Positions 49,905 to 59,419 of a stretch of DNA of 64,000 nucleotides are shown piece after piece; positions within the stretch are counted from its first letter, which is position 1, and every line of letters begins with the position of its first letter. Below the pieces are notes generated by a model that saw only the letters and a list, made by a program, of their open reading frames with translations, had not been told where the DNA came from and did not search any database. Source of the DNA: JTS-AC122 sp050246015. GTDB taxonomy: Bacteria; Planctomycetota; Phycisphaerae; Phycisphaerales; UBA1924. The translations under genes and the position numbers were made by a program. The DNA lies in assembly GCA_050246015.1 (NCBI GenBank), contig JBFWWU010000019.1, positions 1-64,000 on the forward strand, in the 5' to 3' direction.

Positions 49905-51200
49905 TCAACCCGGCATCGGAAATCTCTGGCACAGGGCCCGGACCTCGGCGCGGACCTTGGCGCACTCGGCTTCGTTGCCGCCTCCCCCCGTGCCGAGCAC
50001 TCGGTCGATCCATGCGGCGATGGTGTCCATGTCGCGTTCGCGGAGGCCGCGGGTGGTGGTGGCGGGCGTGCCGAGGCGGACGCCGCTGGTAACGCGGGGG
50101 GGTCGCGGGTCGTCGGGGATGCCGTTCTTGTTGCAGATGATGCCGGCGGCTTCGAGCCACATTTCGGCGTCGGCGCCGGTGAGGGATTCACTGCGGCGGC
50201 GAAGATCGACGAGCATGAGGTGGTTGTCGGTCCCGCCGGAGGTGATGCGGTAGTTGAGTTTGGTCAGGGCGGCGGCGAGAGCCTTGGCGTTGGCGACGAC
50301 CTGCTGGGAGTAGGTTTTGAACTCGGGGCGGAGGGCTTCGCCGAAGGCGACGGCCTTGGCGGCGATGATGTGCATGAGCGGGCCGCCCTGGATGCCGGGG
50401 AAGAGGGCCTTATCGATTTTTTTAGCGAGTTCAGGGTCGTTCGTGAGGATGAGGCCGCCGCGGGGCCCGCGGAGGGTCTTGTGGGTGGTGGTGGTGACAA
50501 CGTGTGCGTGAGGGAAGGGGGAGGGGTGGACGCCGGCGGCGACGAGTCCGGCGATGTGCGCGATGTCGGCCATGAGGAGTGCGCCGCATTCGTCGGCGAT
50601 CTCGCGGAAACGCTTGAAATCGATGATGCGCGGGTAGGCGGAGTACCCGCAGAGGATGGCCCTGGGCTTGTGTTCGAGGCAGACGCGGCGGACGGCGTCG
50701 TAGTCGATTCGCTCGTGCTCGCGGTGTGAGGCGTCGTAGTGGAGCGGGTAGTGGACGGGCCGGTAGAAGACGCCGGAGAAGTTGATCTTCATCCCGTGGG
50801 AGAGGTGCCCGCCGTCTTTGAGGACGAGAGAGGCGAAGGTGTCGCCGGGGTTCATGATGGCCATGAAGGCAGCGGCGTTGGCCTGGGCGCCGGAGTGAGG
50901 CTGGACGTTTGCGAACTGGCAGCCGAAGAGTTGCTTGGCGCGCTCGATGGCGATGGTTTCGATCTGATCGTGAAAGACGCACCCGCCGTAGTAGCGGGCG
51001 CCGGGGTACCCCTCTGCGTACTTGTTGGTGAGGCACGTGCCCATCGCGTGCATGACGGCGGGGGAGACGTGGTTCTCGCTGGCGATGAGTTCGAGGGTGT
51101 GCTCCTGGCGATCGGCCTCTTTGTGGATGAGGTCGGCGACGGCGGGGTCGGAGGTGCGCAGGAGGGCGATGACGGATTCGGTGATGGGGTCGTGAGACAT
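49905..51200 (-). CDS. glyA: Serine hydroxymethyltransferase
   Basis: A 431-residue pyridoxal-phosphate enzyme that converts serine and tetrahydrofolate to glycine and methylene-tetrahydrofolate. Signatures: ELIASENHVSPAVMHAMGTCLTNKYAEG in the N-terminal part, YYGGCVFHD, VQPHSGAQANAAAF, MADIAHIAGLVAAG and the Schiff-base lysine in HVVTTTTHKTLRGPRGG. Complete at both ends. The C-terminus is followed after 74 bases by the TIR fusion gene on the same strand, so read-through is possible. Confidence 0.97.
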   Translation of the reverse strand: MSHDPITESVIALLRTSDPAVADLIHKEADRQEHTLELIASENHVSPAVMHAMGTCLTNKYAEGYPGARYYGGCVFHDQIETIAIERAKQLFGCQFANVQPHSGAQANAAAFMAIMNPGDTFASLVLKDGGHLSHGMKINFSGVFYRPVHYPLHYDASHREHERIDYDAVRRVCLEHKPRAILCGYSAYPRIIDFKRFREIADECGALLMADIAHIAGLVAAGVHPSPFPHAHVVTTTTHKTLRGPRGGLILTNDPELAKKIDKALFPGIQGGPLMHIIAAKAVAFGEALRPEFKTYSQQVVANAKALAAALTKLNYRITSGGTDNHLMLVDLRRRSESLTGADAEMWLEAAGIICNKNGIPDDPRPPRVTSGVRLGTPATTTRGLRERDMDTIAAWIDRVLGTGGGGNEAECAKVRAEVRALCQRFPMPG

Positions 51201-51387
51201 GTTGGAAGGAGCGTAGCGGGTTCGGGGGGCCCAAGGCCGGCGGGCGCGTGCGGGCCCGGAGAAGGGCTACGGTTGTGCGAGCCGGAAACGCACGTGTTGT
51301 GACGACCCGCAGGACGCGGTCGCGGCCGCCTCGCCACCGGCTGGGACAGTGCGCCGGGACATCGATCATCGAAAGGGACTTGGTGTG

Positions 51388-51921
51388 ATGAGCAAACCGG
51401 ACGATCGGGTGCGCCGTTTGAAGGTGTTGCGGGCAGGGAGCCTGGCGGTGCTGTGCGTGAGCCTGGCGGGATTTGTGATGAGCGCGAACCACCGCATCGT
51501 GCTTTGCTATCGAGGCACCGCCGCGGGATTCAGTACCGGGTGCTTCGTCGCCGGCGCGGATGTCAGCGGCGGGACCGGCCCGGGCATAGGGGCGGGGCCT
51601 GTGCGGCTGGAATACACGCAAGCATGGAGCGACGGCTTTGCATCGGCCTGGCGGCCGTTTCGAGCCGGGGGGAGGCGAGGGTGGTGCGCGGTGTTCCCGA
51701 TGTGGCAGCCGTTGGTGCTGCTGGCGGGTCTCACGGCGTATTCGCACGGGGTGCTGGTGGGCGAGCGCCGGAGCGATCGGAACTCATGCCGTCGCTGCGG
51801 CTACGACCTGCGGTCGCTGCGGGGAAAGCCCGGCGCGGGCGCGAAAGCGAGCCGGTGTCCGGAGTGCGGCGAACCGTTTCACGCGGACGGTCGGGCACCC
51901 GCCGCGCCGGTCCAGACCTGA
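51388..51921 (+). CDS. Small membrane protein with C-terminal zinc ribbon
   Basis: A 177-residue protein. ATG 51388 has AAGGGA upstream. It has an N-terminal membrane helix (AGSLAVLCVSLAGFVMSA, about 16-33) and a second at about 105-122 (MWQPLVLLAGLTAYSHGVLV). The C-terminus holds two Cys pairs, CRRCGYDLRSL and CPECGEPF, about 22 residues apart, which should bind zinc. This layout is frequent among uncharacterised Planctomycetota proteins. No function can be given. Confidence 0.78.
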   Translation: MSKPDDRVRRLKVLRAGSLAVLCVSLAGFVMSANHRIVLCYRGTAAGFSTGCFVAGADVSGGTGPGIGAGPVRLEYTQAWSDGFASAWRPFRAGGRRGWCAVFPMWQPLVLLAGLTAYSHGVLVGERRSDRNSCRRCGYDLRSLRGKPGAGAKASRCPECGEPFHADGRAPAAPVQT

Positions 51922-51979
51922 TCGCGAATGAGGATACAGTTTCACGGTGTACCGCGAGGAGGGGAACAGGAGGACCAAC

Positions 51980-52261
51980 ATGCCCGGCTGCACTGGAACG
52001 GTCACAGCGAACAACAACACGTACAAGTACATGGAAGTGTCATACGGGAAGCAGCGCGGGATCAGCATCGCGCTGCAGGGGACGGCGGGGACGTGCTACG
52101 AGTTCAAGTTGTCGCCGAATCCGCATGACCTGCGGGCGTACAACAAGAAGCAATCGAAGTTCTATGAGGAGATCGCGAAGGACATCGTGACGAACTGGCC
52201 GCCGACGGTGGGGACGACGGTGACGGGGCTGGGAGAGACGTTCACGCTGACGACTCGCTGA
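51980..52261 (+). CDS. Small hypothetical protein
   Basis: A 93-residue protein starting at ATG 51980, with a perfect AGGAGG (51968-51973) six bases upstream. It is mostly beta-strand by appearance (GTVTANNNTYKYMEVSYG, GISIALQGTAGTCYEFKL), rich in Thr, Asn and Tyr, with a helix (SKFYEEIAKDIV) near residue 65. It has two cysteines, no signal peptide and no membrane helix. Family not recognised. Codon use is less G+C-extreme than in its neighbours. The strong ribosome site and strand-like text support a real gene. Confidence 0.65.
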   Translation: MPGCTGTVTANNNTYKYMEVSYGKQRGISIALQGTAGTCYEFKLSPNPHDLRAYNKKQSKFYEEIAKDIVTNWPPTVGTTVTGLGETFTLTTR

Positions 52262-52525
52262 GCACGGCGCCGGTTCTCTCCGGCGGCGGCCACGGATGCG
52301 GCGCAAGAAGTGCCGATGAGGCGGATCGCTCGAACCCGTGGCGCGGCGGCGTGCCCTGGGGGGATGTGCATCGGCGTCCGCGATTGGCGCGATCAAAGTT
52401 TGCTGGACGTTCCGGAAGCACTGAACCAGCGCGGATGAACGTCCGATGACACACGACGAGCCGGGCAGTGATGCTCGCTTGCTCGGGTAGTCGCAGGCAC
52501 CTTGATCCGCTGAGGGAAGACAGGC

Positions 52526-53587
52526 GTGAGCACAAAGATCCAGGACATTCTGAAGGCGGCGATGGACGCGGACGCATCGGACGTGCACCTGATTTCGGGT
52601 CATCCGCCGGTGATGCGGGTGCACCAGGTGATGACGCCGATGGATTTTCCGGTGATCCAGCCGGAGACGGCGCGGGAGTACCTCAACGAAATCGCGTCGA
52701 AGGAAGCGGTCGCGACGTTTGAGAAGAACAAGGACTCGGACTTTTCGTACTACGCGCCCGGGCTGGCGCGGTACCGCGTGAACGCGCACATGCAGCGGGC
52801 GACGGTGGGGCTGGCGATGCGAGCGATCAAGACGAAGGTGCCGCCGCTGGCGCAGTTGAATCTGCCGGACGTGATCGCGCGGCTGACGTACCTGCCACGC
52901 GGGCTGGTGCTCGTCACGGGTGACACGGGGTCGGGCAAATCGACGACGCTGGCGGCGATGATCCAGGCGATGAACGAGCGGTACCGCAAGCACATCATCA
53001 CGCTGGAAGACCCGGTGGAATACGTGTTCCAGAGCAACCGGTGCGTGCTGGAGCAGCGGGAACTTGGCGCGGACATGCCGAGTTTCGCGTCGGGGCTGAA
53101 GCACGCGCTGCGTCAGGATCCGGACATCATCCTGGTGGGCGAAATGCGCGACCTGGAGACGACGGCGCTGGCGATCTCGGCCGCGGAAACGGGGCACCTG
53201 GTGCTCTCGACACTGCACACGGTGAACGCGTCGCAGACGGTTGAACGAATCATCGACATGTACCCCGGGGCGCAGCAGAACCAGATCCGCTCGATGCTGG
53301 CCAACACGCTTCAGGCGGTGATCAGCCAGACGCTGTTCAGCCGGATCGACAAGCCGGGGATGGTGCCGGCGGTGGAGGTGCTGCTGTGCACGCCGGCGGT
53401 CCGGAACCTGATCCGCGAGGCGCGGACGTTCGAGATCCCGAACGTGATCGAGACGAACCGGGCGATCGGGATGACGACGCTGGACACGGCGATCGCGGAG
53501 TTGTACTTCAACGGCATGATCAGCCGGGAGGACGCGATCGCGCAGTCGGCGTACCCGGACAAGCTGGAGCGGCAACTGGTGGCGTGA
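52526..53587 (+). CDS. pilT: Type IV pilus retraction ATPase (PilT)
   Basis: A 353-residue secretion ATPase that powers pilus retraction and twitching motility. GTG 52526 is the start, with GGGAAG upstream. N-terminal PAS-like region (SDVHLISGHPPVMRV), Walker A LVTGDTGSGKSTTLAAM, Asp box ITLEDPVEYVF, Walker B region LRQDPDIILVGEMRDLETT, and the His box AETGHLVLSTLHT are all present. VLEQRELGADMPSFASGL is characteristic of PilT rather than PilB. It heads a co-directional pilus cluster that runs to 59373. PilB is not in the window. Confidence 0.96.
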   Translation: MSTKIQDILKAAMDADASDVHLISGHPPVMRVHQVMTPMDFPVIQPETAREYLNEIASKEAVATFEKNKDSDFSYYAPGLARYRVNAHMQRATVGLAMRAIKTKVPPLAQLNLPDVIARLTYLPRGLVLVTGDTGSGKSTTLAAMIQAMNERYRKHIITLEDPVEYVFQSNRCVLEQRELGADMPSFASGLKHALRQDPDIILVGEMRDLETTALAISAAETGHLVLSTLHTVNASQTVERIIDMYPGAQQNQIRSMLANTLQAVISQTLFSRIDKPGMVPAVEVLLCTPAVRNLIREARTFEIPNVIETNRAIGMTTLDTAIAELYFNGMISREDAIAQSAYPDKLERQLVA

Positions 53588-53687
53588 CGTGGAGCGGGCG
53601 ATCGGGGACGAGCGAGTCCCGAGGGCCGCGTGTGCAGCGTGTCGTTGATGCTTCGAGTGCCGATTCCCCCATCGCGAATCCCATCCC

Positions 53688-54911
53688 ATGGCGAACTATC
53701 GATATCAAGTCAAGACGGCGAAGGGCGAACTGCAGGTCGGCGTGGTGCAGGCGGAAAACGCGGCGGCCGCCTCGATGGTGCTGCGCGGGCAGGGGCTTCG
53801 CGTGATGTCGGTGTCGCCGGTGCAGGCGGCGGAGCGCGGGTCGCTCTCGCAGCGGATGAAGGAGTTGAACGCCGGGAAGCCCAAGACCAAGCACGTGCTG
53901 GATTTCACGACGCAGCTCGCGGTGATGATCCGGGCGGGCATCAACCTGCGGGCGGCGCTGGAAGGGATCGCGGACCAGACCGAGCACGCGCGGTTCAAGA
54001 AGATCATCCTGGGGCTCAAGGCGGACGTTGAGTCGGGAAAGCAGTTCTCGGAGGCGATCTCGCGGCACCCGAAACTGTTCAGCCCGCTGTACGTGAACAT
54101 GGTGCGGGCGTCGGAGATGTCGGGGTCGTTCGCGGACATGCTGAACCGGATCGCGGCGTACATCGCGCAGGAGATCGAGACGAAGAAGATGGTGATCGGC
54201 GCGGCGATCTATCCCGGGATCATCGGGACGATGGCGGTGAACGTGACGGTGTTCCTGCTGACGTTCGTGCTGCCGAAGTTCGCGGGGGTGTTCAAGGGCA
54301 AGGAAGACATTCTGCCGTGGGCGACGAAGTTCCTGATGGGGCTGTCGGCGTTCATGGTGAGTTACTGGATGTTCGTGGTGGGCGGGATCGTGGCGGTGGT
54401 GGGCGGGATCTGGGCGTTCGCGCGGACGGAGGTGGGGTCGCTGGTGTTTGACCGGATCAAGTTGGCGGTGCCGGTGGTCAAGAGCATGTTCCGCGCGCTG
54501 TACATCAGCCGGTCGCTGCAGACGATGGGGCAACTCATCAACGCGGGCGTGCCGATGCTGGACACGCTGGCGATCACGGGGGACATCTCGGGGAACTCGC
54601 TGTATAAGCGGATGTGGCGGAGCGTGTACACGAGCGTGAAGCAAGGCAAGAAGATCGCGGCGCCGCTGAACAAGACGTCGCTGCTGCCCAAGTCGGTGTC
54701 GCAGATGATCTCGGCTGGGGAAGAGTCCGGAAAGTTGGGGGAGGTTCTGGACGAGATCTCGGCGTACTACGCGAAACTGCTGAAGGACCGGATAAAGGCG
54801 GTGACGTCGATGATTGAGCCGATCATGATCATTGTGATGGGCAGCGTGGTCGGGTTCATCGCGATGGCGATCATCCTGCCGATCTTCAAGATGAGTTCGA
54901 TTGTGAAATAG
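53688..54911 (+). CDS. pilC: Type IV pilus/type II secretion inner-membrane platform protein (PilC/GspF)
   Basis: A 407-residue GspF/PilC protein, the inner-membrane platform that couples the ATPases to the growing pilus. The N-terminal fragment (MANYRYQVKTAKGELQVG) is followed by two repeated GspF domains: the first has LDFTTQLAVMIRAGINLRAALEGI and the helix GAAIYPGIIGTMAVNVTVFLLTFVLPKF; the second has SRSLQTMGQLINAGVPMLDTLAI and SMIEPIMIIVMGSVVGFIAMAIILPIFKM. Both are complete. It follows pilT by 100 bases. Confidence 0.95.
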   Translation: MANYRYQVKTAKGELQVGVVQAENAAAASMVLRGQGLRVMSVSPVQAAERGSLSQRMKELNAGKPKTKHVLDFTTQLAVMIRAGINLRAALEGIADQTEHARFKKIILGLKADVESGKQFSEAISRHPKLFSPLYVNMVRASEMSGSFADMLNRIAAYIAQEIETKKMVIGAAIYPGIIGTMAVNVTVFLLTFVLPKFAGVFKGKEDILPWATKFLMGLSAFMVSYWMFVVGGIVAVVGGIWAFARTEVGSLVFDRIKLAVPVVKSMFRALYISRSLQTMGQLINAGVPMLDTLAITGDISGNSLYKRMWRSVYTSVKQGKKIAAPLNKTSLLPKSVSQMISAGEESGKLGEVLDEISAYYAKLLKDRIKAVTSMIEPIMIIVMGSVVGFIAMAIILPIFKMSSIVK

Positions 54912-55050
54912 CCGATAGGGACCGTGGAGGACGCCGGGTCGGTGCGGCCACGGGTCGATGCACCCGTGGGATGCCGGCTCGCACGTCGCGAGCGCCGAGC
55001 GCGCGGCCAGACGGCCTCGTCGCCGGTCCCGCGGCTGGAAAGGAGCGTCG

Positions 55051-55782
55051 ATGCGTCTTCCCCCCCTCCCTCCACTCCCCCCCCATGTGTGCCCGGCCCG
55101 GTCCCTCGCGGCGTGCACTGGGCGCCGGCGTGGCTTCACGCTCCTTGAAACGGCGCTGACGACCGTGATCATCGGCGTCGGGGTGCTGGCGCTGCTGGAA
55201 TCTCAGCAGGCGTTCATGCGGTCCAACAACTGGTCCACGCACTCGGCGACCGGGACGTATCTGGCCAATGAAATCCGTGAACTGACTCGGCGCCTGAAGC
55301 GTCACGACCCCGTGACCGGCCTGTGGCTGCAGGTGCAGGGGGGCACGTCGACCGTGCACGGCTGGGGGCCGGACTCGGGGGAAACCGTCGTCACGGACTT
55401 CGACGACGTGGACGACTTTGACGGGATCACCTTCTCGGCGGAGGGGACGACGGATCCGAGCGACGGGGACCTGCCGGGGCCGATCGACGCATTCGGACAG
55501 ATCATCCCGGAGATCCTCGCGGATGGGACGGTGCTGGCGGACGAGAATGGGCGGCCGCTAGCGCTGCAGGGGTGGCGTCAGTCGGTGTTCGTGGACAAGA
55601 TCGACCCGTACGACACATCGGTGATCCGGGCAACGGGGTACCAGGAGCCGCCGGTGCCGCCGGATTTTCCGGGGCTGGCGGTGGACAAGTTCCCGCTGCG
55701 GGTGACGGTGATCGTGAGTTATCAGGGGCCGAATGAGACGGCGGCGACGGAGGTGGCGAAGGTCGTGTGGATCGTGCCATAA
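55051..55782 (+). CDS. Type IV prepilin-like protein (PilV/GspI-like)
   Basis: A 243-residue minor pseudopilin candidate. ATG 55051 has AAAGGAG five bases upstream. The prepilin peptidase site follows a Pro/Arg-rich leader of 28 residues: RRRG/FTLLETALTTVIIGVGVLALL, with Glu at +5 of the mature chain. The leader is much longer than usual. The mature protein has the N-terminal membrane helix and a soluble domain with an acidic stretch (DFDDVDDFD). It is probably a minor pilin placed at the tip with the next two proteins. Confidence 0.88.
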   Translation: MRLPPLPPLPPHVCPARSLAACTGRRRGFTLLETALTTVIIGVGVLALLESQQAFMRSNNWSTHSATGTYLANEIRELTRRLKRHDPVTGLWLQVQGGTSTVHGWGPDSGETVVTDFDDVDDFDGITFSAEGTTDPSDGDLPGPIDAFGQIIPEILADGTVLADENGRPLALQGWRQSVFVDKIDPYDTSVIRATGYQEPPVPPDFPGLAVDKFPLRVTVIVSYQGPNETAATEVAKVVWIVP

Positions 55783-55807
55783 GCGGCTTGAGAGGTTGAC
55801 GACGGGC

Positions 55808-58747
55808 ATGGATCGAGCAACTGCGGAACGTGCGAGCACCACCATGAATCAGTCACAAGTCACTCGTGAACGTCGGGCGGGCGGGCAGGCGGGTCGGCCG
55901 GCGCGGCGACGATTGCGATGGACCCGGCGGGGCGTGGCGTCGGTGCTGGCGATGATGTTCGTCGTGCTGTTCGGCTCGCTCGCGGTGGCGATGGCGATCG
56001 TGAGCAAGGGCAACCTGCGCACCGCGCAGACGCACCTGCACGTCCTTCGGGCGATGGGGGCGGCGGACACGGGGATGGAGATCGCCAAGGCGCGGCTGCT
56101 GGAGGCGACCAAGCGGTTCATCATGGACCGCGGACAGGTGGACGCCGATCTGGGCCCGAAACTGTGGAACGGGACGTGGAGCATCTCGGACGGTCAGTCG
56201 CGGGTGCTGCCGACACGGGCGGGGTATGCCGAGCCCAGCGCGCCGGCGGGGATTGCCCAGGCACTGGCCAACGCGTTCAACGCCGACGCGAACATCGTGT
56301 CGGTGGCGGGTATCTCGGACGATCCGGAGATCCATGAGGCGCCGGCGACGGCGGATACGAGCGTGTACGCGGCGACGGGGTGGCTGACGTGCCCGGCGGT
56401 CGCGATCGACGCCGACGCGGGCGTTTCGACGAACCACCCGGCGGCGTATCAGGTGACGTACGCGCCGCTGGCCAACGGAACGGACATCCGCATTATCGTG
56501 ACCGGGTACAGTTCGATCGGGTCGCTGGGAGGGACGGACTATCAGTACGGGGGCGGGGCGTCGCGGGACTCGTACCGGCCGCTGACGCGAGTGATCCAGC
56601 AGGACTTCCGGATTACGAAGCAGCACGAGCACGCGGTGCTGAGCCCGAGCCGGATCATGATCGGGAAGAACGTCCACGTGACGGGCGACCTGGGCGGGCG
56701 GTACACGGACGTGGCGCAGAACGACGGGCACCCGATCGTGATGCGGTCGGATTTCCAGCACGTCAACGCGACGCTCGACGCGAAACTCAACGCGTTCTAT
56801 GCGGCGGTGGCGGCGTCGGACGGCGACAACGACAACCGGCTGCGCGGCTCGCACCCGACGGAGGGCGCGGCGATCCCGTCGTCGTCCACGGACTACGACG
56901 GGGACGGGCAGCCCGACAACGCCTTCGCGGACGCGACGGGTGACGGGTACGTCGATGAGTTCGACATCTTCCTGAATCACTATGACCGGAATCATGACGG
57001 GAAGGTGGTGCTGTCATCGCGGCTGACGGCGGGGACGCCCGCCGAGGGGTTGACGGTCGAGTTTGATGACGACGAGGACCTGGCGCTGCTGCTGGACTCG
57101 AACAACCCGGACCGGAACCGCAACGGGGTGTACGGGTTCCTCGACGCCAACCGCAACGGCACGTGGGACCAGGGCGAGACCATCCTGGACTATGACGCGC
57201 GAACGGCGACGTACGCGGACCGCGTGCTGGGGTGGCGCGACGGCGTGATTGACCGCAAGGACGCGTACACGAAGATGAACGGGAAGATCGTGCTGTCGGC
57301 GACGCAGGGGGCGTGGACGGCGGCGCAGGGCGACTATCACCAGTTCATCCAGGGTGGGATCCTGCCGGAACTGGGAGACGCGCCGCTGCACTTTGGAGCC
57401 GGGAGCGACGAACTGCCGGAGATCACGGCGTCGTCGTTCAGCGCGAACACCGCGCTGTACAACGCGGCGGACGGGGCGGCGTTCGCGACGCAGGTCGCGA
57501 GCCAACTCGGTGTGGCGGCGACCGACCTGCCGACGTACGTGGAGTCGTCAACCAACCCGGCGGAGGCGAGGTACTTCCGCGCTGACCTGGACGACGCGAC
57601 GGTGTACTCGATGACGGGCCGACATCTCTACGAGCGGATGCCGTTCAACGCCCCGGTGCAGGCGTATTCGGACTGGTACATCCGGGGGCGGTACGAGAAC
57701 ATGGTGTTCCACGACGTGCAGATCCCGGAGGGGACCAACGCGCTGTTCATCAACTGCACATTCGTGGGGGTGACGTACGTGCGCACGTGCACGGAGAACG
57801 CGCACGAGAACTGGACGCTGTATGGGAAGATGGAGTGGAACGCGTCGCAGAACCGCCCGATCGCGGTGACGACGCCGCTGGATAAGAGCGACTTTGCACG
57901 GTACTACACGGGGAACCCGGTGGACGGTCCCGCGAACTACGACGAGTTCCCCGATCCGCCGGTGATCCACGGGGTGACCCGCACGGGCGCGGCGCGCAAC
58001 ACGAAGTTGTACAGCAACAACATCCGGTTCCACGACTGCCTGTTTGTCGGATCGGTCGTGAGCGACACGCCGGAGGAATACACGCACGTGCGCAACAAAC
58101 TCCAGTTCACGGGCTCAACGCGGTTCGCGACGCAGCACCCGGACCGGCCGGACGATCCGGACCTGAATCCGTCTGCGGCGGACCTGGTGCAGATCGAGAA
58201 GTCGTCGATGATGGCGCCGAACTATTCGGTGGATATCGGGCAGTTCAACAGCCCGACGGACTCGTTCGTGCCGGCGGAGGGGGAGACGGCGCCGACGCCG
58301 CAGAACGTGAAACTGTCGGGCACGATCGTGGCGGGCGTGCTGGATGTTCGCGGGAACAGCGAGATCGATGGGTCGCTGCTGCTGACGTTCATGCCGGTGG
58401 CGGGGGAGGGGCCGCTTCAGCACAACGGCGAGGCGGTGGGCAACCCGGCGGGGTTCAACTGCACGCTGGGGTACTTCGGCCCGGACGACGGGGACGGGGA
58501 GTCGCTGGACCCGAACACGCTGCCGGTGGTGGACGGGCGGCGGGTGGTGGGCTGGGATACGGACGGGGACGGGATCGCGGACGTGCCGCACGATCAGGCG
58601 CGGCCGAGCGGATCGGCGGCGGTGCCGTTCTACGGGTACGGGCGCATCGAACTGAAGTGGAATCCGAACCTGCCGATGCCGGACGGCATCATGCTGCCGG
58701 TGAACGTCGTCTCGATTTCGACAACCTACCGAGAGGGCCGCCATTGA
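55808..58747 (+). CDS. Large PilX-like pilus-associated protein with Asp-rich calcium-like loops
   Basis: A 979-residue protein from ATG 55808 (ATG 55844 is an alternative). The N-terminus has a basic leader (RRRLRWTRRG) and a hydrophobic helix (ASVLAMMFVVLFGSLAVAMAIV) followed by an amphipathic helix, LRTAQTHLHVLRAMGAADTGMEIAKARL, as in PilX-type proteins. At about residues 335-485 many Asp/Asn-rich loops (DYDGDGQPDN, DATGDGYVDEFD, DRNHDGKV, DANRNGTWDQGE) look like EF-hand or dockerin calcium sites. The rest is beta-rich and without known domains. It is several times longer than ordinary PilX (about 180 residues), so it may be a large surface adhesin carried on the pilus tip. The next gene begins at its stop (TTGA overlap). 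Confidence 0.8.
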   Translation: MDRATAERASTTMNQSQVTRERRAGGQAGRPARRRLRWTRRGVASVLAMMFVVLFGSLAVAMAIVSKGNLRTAQTHLHVLRAMGAADTGMEIAKARLLEATKRFIMDRGQVDADLGPKLWNGTWSISDGQSRVLPTRAGYAEPSAPAGIAQALANAFNADANIVSVAGISDDPEIHEAPATADTSVYAATGWLTCPAVAIDADAGVSTNHPAAYQVTYAPLANGTDIRIIVTGYSSIGSLGGTDYQYGGGASRDSYRPLTRVIQQDFRITKQHEHAVLSPSRIMIGKNVHVTGDLGGRYTDVAQNDGHPIVMRSDFQHVNATLDAKLNAFYAAVAASDGDNDNRLRGSHPTEGAAIPSSSTDYDGDGQPDNAFADATGDGYVDEFDIFLNHYDRNHDGKVVLSSRLTAGTPAEGLTVEFDDDEDLALLLDSNNPDRNRNGVYGFLDANRNGTWDQGETILDYDARTATYADRVLGWRDGVIDRKDAYTKMNGKIVLSATQGAWTAAQGDYHQFIQGGILPELGDAPLHFGAGSDELPEITASSFSANTALYNAADGAAFATQVASQLGVAATDLPTYVESSTNPAEARYFRADLDDATVYSMTGRHLYERMPFNAPVQAYSDWYIRGRYENMVFHDVQIPEGTNALFINCTFVGVTYVRTCTENAHENWTLYGKMEWNASQNRPIAVTTPLDKSDFARYYTGNPVDGPANYDEFPDPPVIHGVTRTGAARNTKLYSNNIRFHDCLFVGSVVSDTPEEYTHVRNKLQFTGSTRFATQHPDRPDDPDLNPSAADLVQIEKSSMMAPNYSVDIGQFNSPTDSFVPAEGETAPTPQNVKLSGTIVAGVLDVRGNSEIDGSLLLTFMPVAGEGPLQHNGEAVGNPAGFNCTLGYFGPDDGDGESLDPNTLPVVDGRRVVGWDTDGDGIADVPHDQARPSGSAAVPFYGYGRIELKWNPNLPMPDGIMLPVNVVSISTTYREGRH

Positions 58748-59373
58748 AAGCCGTGGGAGAACAGGTCGGATCGCGCACGCGGGGCTTCAGCATCGTCGAG
58801 ATGCTGATCGCGCTGACGATCAGCGCGATGCTGCTAACGGCGACGCTTGGCGCGCTGGATGCGTCGTGGCGTAGTTACAAGATGACGACGGAGTCGGCGT
58901 CGACGCACGTGGTATCGCGGATCGTGGTGTCGCGGATCCTGGCGCTGATCCGGACGGGGACGCAGTTTGGGCCGTATCCGGCGGACGTGCTGGACGCCAG
59001 CCAGAACCCGGTGCCGGACAACCACGTGCTGGAGTTCGTGGCGGAGTCAGACCGACTGGCGGGGAACGAGAACATCGTGACCCGGATCGAACGCCGGGCG
59101 GTGAGCGGGCGGACCGACATGTACGAACTGTGGTACATGCGCCTGGACAACTCGACGGAGCCGGCGACGCTGATCGACGAGCGACCGATGCTGCGGAACG
59201 TGCGCGAGGCGCTGTTCATCCTGGAGTACGCCGCGGGCCCAAGGCTGATCCGCGCGACGCTGGACCTGACGATCCAGCCGAACGACGAGCAGGACATGAA
59301 CGTCGGAGTCGGGGGTGAGACGCCGACGATTCGACTGGTGGCGTCGGCGGTGCCGAAGCAGTTCGAGGAGTAG
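58744..59373 (+). CDS. Type IV prepilin-like protein (PilW/GspJ-like)
   Basis: A 209-residue minor pseudopilin candidate. It most likely starts at TTG 58744, which overlaps the previous TGA by four bases and has GAGAGGG upstream; the GTG at 58753 is another option. The prepilin cleavage site is RTRG/FSIVEMLIALTISAMLLTATL, with Glu at +5. The soluble domain has no recognised motif beyond PilW-like beta strands (MYELWYMRLDN, ALFILEYAAG). It is the last pilus gene of the cluster. Confidence 0.88.
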   Translation: MKAVGEQVGSRTRGFSIVEMLIALTISAMLLTATLGALDASWRSYKMTTESASTHVVSRIVVSRILALIRTGTQFGPYPADVLDASQNPVPDNHVLEFVAESDRLAGNENIVTRIERRAVSGRTDMYELWYMRLDNSTEPATLIDERPMLRNVREALFILEYAAGPRLIRATLDLTIQPNDEQDMNVGVGGETPTIRLVASAVPKQFEE

Positions 59374-59419
59374 GGGCGCCGCCTCCCGTTCGGAGGGCGC
59401 GGCGCATACCCTGCCGTGT

